A DNA stretch of 60,200 bases from Paraglaciecola sp. (lineage in GTDB: Bacteria > Pseudomonadota > Gammaproteobacteria > Enterobacterales > Alteromonadaceae): contig NZ_JANQVQ010000288.1 in NCBI RefSeq assembly GCF_030730205.1, positions 1-60,200 on the forward strand, read 5' to 3'. This document shows positions 56,044 through 60,200 of the stretch, one piece after another (positions within the stretch are counted from its first letter, which is position 1; each line of letters begins with the position of its first letter). The notes beneath the pieces were generated by a model, which did no database searches, was not told the DNA's origin, and was given only the letters and a program-made list of their open reading frames with translations. Made by a program: the position numbers and the translations under genes.

Positions 56044-58116
56044 ATGAAAAAAACGATACTTGCTGCAAGCGTCGCTAGCCTATTGTTACTCAGTGCATGC
56101 AGTCAACCCACGAAACAAAGCCAAACCGTTTCACTGCCAGCTGCAACCGAGACTACTAGCGCCCAACTCGGACGTTTTGGTATCGAGTTAGATGCACGTG
56201 ATGAGACAATTAAACCTGGTGATGATTTTTTCCAATATGCAGGAGGGACGTGGTACAAAAACTTTGACATGCCCAGCGATAAAACGCGGTATGGCGCATT
56301 TGATAAATTAGCAGAACAAAGCGAAACCCAAATTAAAGCCATCATCGAAGAAATCAGTATGGCGTCAGAATTAAGTGATGAACAGCAGATGATTGCTGAT
56401 TTCTACGCGTCTTTTATGAATGCAGAACAAATCAATCAAGCAGGTATTACCCCCATTCAGCCGGTACTGGATAAACTCAATAACATCAGCACAATGCCAC
56501 AACTCACTGAGGCTTTTGGCCGAGCATGGTTAGATGGTTCAGTGAGCCCGATTTCTGGCGGTATGGGCTTTAACCGGCTTGATCCAAACCAGTATCAAAT
56601 GTCTATTGCGGTTAGTGGCTTAGGCATGCCAGACCGCTCTTATTATTTAGAAGATAACGAACGCTTTATTAGCATTAGGGCCGCCTATGTGCAGCACATC
56701 GAGCAAATGCTGAATTTTGCCAATGTAGAAAATGCCGCAGATAGAGCAAAACACATCTTGGCGCTTGAAACCAAAATTGCCGAAGCACAATGGCCACGAG
56801 AAAAACGTAGAAACCGCGATTTAAGCTTAAACCAAATAGAGCGAGCAAATCTGTCTAGCGAATACCCCAACTTTGCTTGGGATAACTATTTTGCGCAAAC
56901 TGAATATCAAGTTCCTCACCTAAATGTATCTCAGCCTGAGCCCATCAAAAATGTTATCAACATCATTAACAATGAACCGTTAAGCGTTTGGAAAGACTAT
57001 CTTACCTATCACACTATTTCTAATCATGCCGACTTGCTGTCAGACGATATTTTTAATGCCAATTTCGATTTCTACGGAAAAACCTTAAACGGTCAACAAG
57101 AGCCGCGTCCTAGATGGAAACGAGCAATATCCGAGATGTCTGGTACCCAATCTTTAGGATTCGCCATTGGCAAAACCTATGTGGAAAAACACTTTCCCGC
57201 TAGTTCAAAAGCGCAAATGGCTGAACTGGTAGAAAACCTGCGCAAAGCCTTGGGCGAACGTATCGAAAACCTAGACTGGATGAGCGAAGCGACCAAAGTC
57301 AATGCTCAAGCAAAATTAGCTGCCTTTAATCCTAAAATCGCTTACCCCGATGTCTGGCAAAGTTTTACGGGTCTCGACATCAAAGCTGACGACTTAGTGG
57401 GAAATGTAGTGCGTATGCGCCAATTCTTTAGAAGTGACAGTGCCGCTAAAGAACTAGCAAAAACCGATCGGGAGCGCTGGGGTATGGCACCGCAACGTGT
57501 AAACGCGTATTACAATAGTTCTTTCAATGAAATCGTATTCCCTGCCGCAATTTTACAGCCGCCTTTCTTTGATCCCAATGCCGATCCTGCCGTTAACTAC
57601 GGTGCGATAGGCGCCGTTATTGGTCATGAAATGGGCCACGGCTTTGATGACCAAGGTTCTAAGTCTGATGCCAACGGTATTCAACAAAACTGGTGGACAG
57701 ACCAAGATAGGGCCGCATTTGAACTCAAAGCAGATGCCCTCGCCGCGCAATACAGCGCTTACGAACCCATAGAAGGAAATTTTGTTAATGGCCGCAATAG
57801 TTTAGGAGAAAACATTGGTGATGTGGGTGGCTTAGCGATGGCCTATCATGCCTACAAACTAAGCTTGAATTCACAGGAAGCCCCGATAATTGATGGCACT
57901 ACTGGAGATCAACGTTTTTTCTTAGCTTGGGCGCAAGTCTGGCGTGAAAAACGGACCGAGCAAAGTATGCTATCGCAGCTTAAAGCAGGCACCCATGCAC
58001 CAGGCAAATTTAGGGCCTTAGCACCTCGTAACCACGATGCATGGTATAGCGCATTTGACGTAAAAGAAGGGGATGCCCTTTACCTCGCACCTGAACAACG
58101 AGTTAGAATTTGGTAA
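56044..58116 (+). CDS. pepO: M13 family zinc metallopeptidase lipoprotein (PepO/neprilysin-like)
   Basis: A 690-residue oligopeptidase. The lipobox LLSAC (Cys19) anchors it in a membrane. The zinc motif HEMGH (His528, Glu529, His532) and the third ligand in SLGENIGDVGGLAMAYHAYK are present, as is the neprilysin block NAYYNSSFNEIVFPAAILQP. The C-terminus ends in VRIW, close to the family's conserved Cys-x-x-Trp, but with Arg-Ile-Trp. Probably degrades peptides in the periplasm. Monocistronic, with its own terminator. Confidence 0.94.
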   Translation: MKKTILAASVASLLLLSACSQPTKQSQTVSLPAATETTSAQLGRFGIELDARDETIKPGDDFFQYAGGTWYKNFDMPSDKTRYGAFDKLAEQSETQIKAIIEEISMASELSDEQQMIADFYASFMNAEQINQAGITPIQPVLDKLNNISTMPQLTEAFGRAWLDGSVSPISGGMGFNRLDPNQYQMSIAVSGLGMPDRSYYLEDNERFISIRAAYVQHIEQMLNFANVENAADRAKHILALETKIAEAQWPREKRRNRDLSLNQIERANLSSEYPNFAWDNYFAQTEYQVPHLNVSQPEPIKNVINIINNEPLSVWKDYLTYHTISNHADLLSDDIFNANFDFYGKTLNGQQEPRPRWKRAISEMSGTQSLGFAIGKTYVEKHFPASSKAQMAELVENLRKALGERIENLDWMSEATKVNAQAKLAAFNPKIAYPDVWQSFTGLDIKADDLVGNVVRMRQFFRSDSAAKELAKTDRERWGMAPQRVNAYYNSSFNEIVFPAAILQPPFFDPNADPAVNYGAIGAVIGHEMGHGFDDQGSKSDANGIQQNWWTDQDRAAFELKADALAAQYSAYEPIEGNFVNGRNSLGENIGDVGGLAMAYHAYKLSLNSQEAPIIDGTTGDQRFFLAWAQVWREKRTEQSMLSQLKAGTHAPGKFRALAPRNHDAWYSAFDVKEGDALYLAPEQRVRIW

Positions 58117-58130
58117 GGCAAGCTTGACGT

Positions 58131-58153
58131 AAAAAGCGCTTCGGCGCTTTTTT
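58131..58153 (+). terminator. Terminator of the M13 peptidase gene
   Basis: AAAAAGCGC-TTCG-GCGCTTTTTT: a hairpin with the extra-stable C(UUCG)G tetraloop. Confidence 0.92.
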
Positions 58154-58364
58154 AACATGCTAATTTGGCGCCCAATATGGCTAAAGTGAAGTGTTGAGAC
58201 TGAGTTGATGATAAAAGGATGTGGCGAGTAGAAAAAACGACCAACAATACGTTCGCGGCCAAAACCGCTCCTAAAAAAACAGCTTGCCTTAACGCAAAAC
58301 GTGCAGCCGAAGCTGCACGTTTAATGACATCTAATCAGGTAAATAGCAACTAAAGCTTAGATGC

Positions 58365-59945
58365 TTATTCCCATTCAATGGTGGCAGGTGGTTTACCTGA
58401 AATATCGTAAACGACCCGTGAAATCCCGTCAATTTCATTAATAATACGATTCGATACTTTACCCAAAAAGTCATAAGGTAAGTGGGCCCAATGTGCCGTC
58501 ATAAAGTCGATGGTTTCTACCGCACGAAGCGATACAACCCAATCGTATTTGCGCGCATCGCCCATGACGCCAACCGACTTAACCGGCAAAAATACCGTAA
58601 AGGCTTGGCTGACTTTATTGTATAAGTCCGCGTTGTGCAGCTCTTCAATAAAAATAGCATCCGCGCGGCGTAACAAATCGCAATATTCTTTTTTCACTTC
58701 ACCTAATACCCGCACCCCTAAACCCGGTCCGGGGAAAGGATGACGGTATAACATGTCGTAAGGTAAACCCAGCTCTAAGCCCACTTTACGGACTTCGTCT
58801 TTAAACAATTCGCGCAGTGGTTCAACAAGGCCCATTTTCATGTCAGCGGGTAAGCCGCCTACATTATGGTGAGATTTAATCACATGGGCTTTACCGGTAG
58901 CAGAGCCAGCAGATTCAATGACATCAGGGTAAATAGTTCCTTGGGCAAGCCATTTAGCATCCACTAGCTTTTTCGATTCTTCGTCAAATACTTCAACAAA
59001 TACCCGACCAATAATTTTACGTTTAGCTTCTGGTTCATCAACGCCAGCCAAGGCAGACAAGAAACGCTCTTCGGCTTCAATTTTACGAATATTTAAACCA
59101 AAGTGGTCGCCAAACATGTCCATGACTTGTTTGCCTTCATTAAGACGCAACAAGCCATTGTCGACAAAAACACAGGTAAGTTGCTTGCCAATGGCGCGGT
59201 GCAACAGCATGGCTACGACAGAGGAGTCAACGCCGCCTGATAAACCTAAAATCACTTCATCGTCGCCAATTTGCGCTTTCATACGAGCAACGGCATCTTC
59301 AATAATCGCGCCCGGAGTCCATAGTTTTTCACAGCCACAAATGTCTAGTACAAAATGCGATAAGATGCGCTGACCTTGACGGGTATGGGTCACTTCAGGG
59401 TGAAATTGTACACCGTAAAATTGTTTTTCAGGGTTTACAAAGGCCGCAAACGGACAGCTATCCGTTTTTGCCGCCGTAATAAATCCAGGAGGCGCCGCAC
59501 TCACTTTATCGCCATGGCTCATCCACACATCCAGTAAGGCATTGCCATTACCGCCAATGTGATCTTCGATGTTATTCAATAATGCCATATCAGGTGCGAT
59601 AACTTCGACTTGAGCATAACCAAACTCACGCTTGTCAGAGCCTTGTACCGCGCCGCCGAGTTGCTCTGCCATGGTTTGCATACCATAACAAATCCCAAAT
59701 ACGGGTACGCCTGCTTCAAATACGTATTGTGGGGCCCGAGGCGAATCGGCTGCATGCACTGATTCAGGACCACCAGACAAAATAATACCATTTGGATTAA
59801 ATTCGCGAATTTGTGCTTCGCTCACATCCCAAGCCCAAAGTTCACAGTAAACACCGATTTCACGCACACGACGCGCAATCAACTGGGTATACTGCGAGCC
59901 AAAATCAAGGATCAAAATTCGTTGGTCATGGATATTCGTGGTCAT
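58365..59945 (-). CDS. guaA: GMP synthase (glutamine-hydrolysing)
   Basis: A 526-residue enzyme converting XMP + glutamine + ATP to GMP. The N-terminal glutaminase has [18 protein letters not shown] (nucleophile Cys) and [10 protein letters not shown] (His/Glu of the triad). The ATP-pyrophosphatase P-loop is [20 protein letters not shown], and the C-terminal dimerisation domain ends [20 protein letters not shown], the classic GuaA end. The ATG at 59945 is chosen over 59963 to match the family start and its GAG ribosome site. Lies 198 bases after guaB on the same strand. Confidence 0.97.
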   Translation of the reverse strand: MTTNIHDQRILILDFGSQYTQLIARRVREIGVYCELWAWDVSEAQIREFNPNGIILSGGPESVHAADSPRAPQYVFEAGVPVFGICYGMQTMAEQLGGAVQGSDKREFGYAQVEVIAPDMALLNNIEDHIGGNGNALLDVWMSHGDKVSAAPPGFITAAKTDSCPFAAFVNPEKQFYGVQFHPEVTHTRQGQRILSHFVLDICGCEKLWTPGAIIEDAVARMKAQIGDDEVILGLSGGVDSSVVAMLLHRAIGKQLTCVFVDNGLLRLNEGKQVMDMFGDHFGLNIRKIEAEERFLSALAGVDEPEAKRKIIGRVFVEVFDEESKKLVDAKWLAQGTIYPDVIESAGSATGKAHVIKSHHNVGGLPADMKMGLVEPLRELFKDEVRKVGLELGLPYDMLYRHPFPGPGLGVRVLGEVKKEYCDLLRRADAIFIEELHNADLYNKVSQAFTVFLPVKSVGVMGDARKYDWVVSLRAVETIDFMTAHWAHLPYDFLGKVSNRIINEIDGISRVVYDISGKPPATIEWE

Positions 59946-60143
59946 GTAGTTACTCTTTTGCAAAAAAAAAAGGACTGAGAACGCTCAATTCCTAATTACA
60001 ATGTAAATGCTGTCAATCATAGGAGTTGCAGCACGGATGTAAAACAAAGCCGTCAAATTATTTAGTCCCATGAACGCAAAAATAATACATGATAGGGATT
60101 CATAATGACGACAATGCTGCTGCCACTTCTAGGATGCTCAGCA

Positions 60144-60200
60144 TCAACCTAATCGGTAGTTTGGCGCTTCTTTGGTAATGCTTACATCATGCACATGGGA
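60144..60200 (-). CDS. guaB: IMP dehydrogenase, C-terminal fragment
   Basis: Only the last 18 codons plus stop are in the window: SHVHDVSITKEAPNYRLG, which matches the end of GuaB (HVHDVTITKESPNYR in E. coli). It oxidises IMP to XMP, the substrate of GuaA encoded next, so guaB-guaA is retained as a neighbouring pair. Confidence 0.92.
   Translation of the reverse strand, partial: SHVHDVSITKEAPNYRLG

Noticed and set aside
1-60200. Mobile elements, prophage, toxin-antitoxin or defence islands
   Set aside because: No transposase, integrase, terminal repeats or recognisable defence genes; gene order is mostly conserved housekeeping.

Overview
The window (about 60 kb, AT-leaning, densely packed on both strands) looks like chromosome from a marine gammaproteobacterium of the order Alteromonadales, probably a Glaciecola/Paraglaciecola-like Alteromonadaceae. 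The pointers are protein resemblance (PomA/PomB sodium-type stator, PEP-CTERM/PrsT, several TonB receptors, a cold-shock protein) and enterobacterial-style gene order at bamD/rluD-pgeF-clpB, xseB-ispA-dxs, purL/mltF-tadA and guaB-guaA. I see no tRNA, rRNA, insertion sequence, prophage, CRISPR array or origin. The genus is an inference; no search was run.

Layout. 1-3.1 kb: the end of a PEP-CTERM-type surface protein, then the TPR protein PrsT. 3.1-8.6 kb: rluD-pgeF-clpB on the minus strand, with a sigma-32 promoter before clpB, and divergent bamD. 8.6-15.8 kb: an ECF sigma/ChrR pair, a LON-domain protein and a divergent, tightly coupled six-gene lipid-modification operon (SDR, FAD oxidoreductase, DUF1365, cyclopropane-fatty-acid-synthase-like methyltransferase, chalcone-isomerase-like, DUF3833). 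Three promoter-like sites of one form (TGATCC-like, 16-nt spacer, GTA) precede these three units, so they look like one local, self-contained photo-oxidative or lipid-stress regulon. 15.8-21 kb: pomAB, then xseB-ispA-dxs. 21-28.3 kb: zapE, a periplasmic binding protein paired with a chemoreceptor, an exported nucleoside hydrolase and an M1 aminopeptidase lipoprotein. 28.3-38.2 kb: smrA, purL, mltF, tadA, a PspB-like protein, an acyltransferase, yaeQ and two small genes of 48 and 50 codons. 38.2-46.1 kb: a cell-surface signalling locus in which two paralogous TonB receptors flank an ECF sigma factor and a FecR anti-sigma; only the second receptor has the signalling STN domain. 46.1-60.2 kb: mixed transport, signalling and metabolism (MFS pump, methyltransferase, YkgJ-type protein, solute-binding protein, MscS channel, diguanylate cyclase, cold-shock protein, membrane hydrolase, kinase-like protein, M13 peptidase, guaA and the end of guaB).

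The most interesting parts are the sigma/ChrR-lipid regulon with its three matching promoters, the duplicated TonB receptor signalling locus, and the binding-protein/chemoreceptor pair. Two exact TTGAT-N4-ATCAA (FNR-type) palindromes lie in intergenic DNA. Many start codons were moved inward from the longest open frame, using ribosome-binding sites, family N-termini or promoter positions; each case is explained in its entry.
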